This document shows positions 5,295 through 5,532 of a stretch of DNA of 5,532 nucleotides, one piece after another (position 1 is the stretch's first letter; each line of letters begins with the position of its first letter). Source of the DNA: Rhodospirillaceae bacterium UBA3470 (GTDB lineage: Bacteria > Pseudomonadota > Alphaproteobacteria > Rhodospirillales > Casp-alpha2). Location of the stretch: assembly GCA_002378125.1 (NCBI GenBank), contig DFRF01000194.1, positions 1 through 5,532 on the forward strand. Direction: 5' to 3'. The notes under the pieces were generated by a model. That model did no database searches. It saw only the letters and a program-made list of their open reading frames with translations, and was not told where the DNA came from. Both the position numbers and the translations under genes were made by a program.

Positions 5295-5532
5295 ATGGAT
5301 CCACGGCGCAAGAAACTTTTGTTCCAAAGCCAGCGCTGCGGCTGGAAGGAGAACGACTTCCTGCTTGGCTGTTATGCCGTCGAAGTTATGGAGTCGCTCT
5401 CCGAGGCCGATCTCGACGCCTTTGAGGCGTTATTGCGCGAAAGTGACAACGATATTTACAACTGGGTTACCGAGCGGGAACCGCTGCCGGCACACCTAGA
5501 CAATGCGTTCATGGCGGCGCTTATCACCTTTA
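5295..5532 (+). CDS. sdhE: FAD assembly factor SdhE (DUF339/SDHAF2 family), 3' end outside the window
   Basis: SdhE is a small cytoplasmic factor that promotes covalent attachment of FAD to the flavoprotein subunit SdhA of succinate dehydrogenase. The visible 79 residues cover nearly the whole family length of about 85-100. Family landmarks are RRKKLLF (4-10), ENDFLLG (18-24), LDAFEALLRESDNDIYNWV (39-57) with the conserved aspartates and tryptophan, and the following EREPLP. The signature RGxxE appears as CGWKE (14-18): Cys replaces the Arg, though an Arg immediately precedes it. The frame is open to the window edge with no stop. The ATG at 5295 begins the family's normal N-terminus; there is no strong ribosome-binding site, the nearest AAGG being 18 bases upstream. 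Divergent pairing with recG is common in alphaproteobacteria and supports the call; mfd is often the next gene. Confidence 0.9.
   Translation, partial: MDPRRKKLLFQSQRCGWKENDFLLGCYAVEVMESLSEADLDAFEALLRESDNDIYNWVTEREPLPAHLDNAFMAALITF

Noticed and set aside
5219..5425. A 68-codon plus-strand frame overlapping the start of sdhE
   Set aside because: It is in a different phase from the clear SdhE reading frame and shows no similarity to any family.

Overview
The window looks like a stretch of an alphaproteobacterial chromosome. The best evidence is the right-hand half. There a DUF502 membrane protein gene converges on recG, and recG is divergent from an sdhE-type (DUF339) gene. From memory, DUF502-recG-sdhE is a common gene block in Alphaproteobacteria, usually followed by mfd, which would lie just past the right edge here. 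The RecG N-terminus (MRPKILYTLF...GVGP) and the SdhE sequence also read as alphaproteobacterial. I cannot name the genus; a Rhodospirillales-like lineage is only a guess.

Layout, left to right. (1) Bases 1-521 hold the C-terminal four-fifths of a LysE/RhtB-type amino-acid exporter, cut by the window edge. (2) Bases 522-709 hold no intact gene, but one frame resembles the last membrane helix of an RND efflux permease and may be a gene relic. (3) Bases 710-1162 (minus strand) encode a Nudix hydrolase with a complete Nudix box. (4) Bases 1163-1340 are an AT-rich divergent intergenic region with a perfect 19-bp direct repeat at 21-bp spacing, placed just upstream of a -10-like TATGAT. (5) Bases 1341-1709 encode a stand-alone cyclic-nucleotide-binding domain. 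(6) Bases 1791-2183 encode a MAPEG-family membrane protein. (7) Bases 2260-3129 encode the DUF502 protein. (8) Bases 3134-5215 (minus strand) encode full-length RecG. (9) Bases 5295-5532 encode SdhE, missing only its last few codons at the window edge.

The right half is housekeeping: a branched-DNA helicase for replication-fork rescue and recombination, a flavinylation factor for succinate dehydrogenase, and a widespread but poorly understood membrane protein. The left half is looser, with small transport, nucleotide-pool, signalling and membrane-enzyme genes, separated by longer spacers and possibly a decayed gene. I see no tRNA, rRNA, CRISPR array, insertion sequence or phage gene. I also see no clearly new multi-gene system. 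The most unusual features are the tandem operator-like repeat before the cyclic-nucleotide-binding gene, the possible RND relic, the overlapping candidate promoters between recG and sdhE, and the Arg-to-Cys change in the SdhE signature motif.
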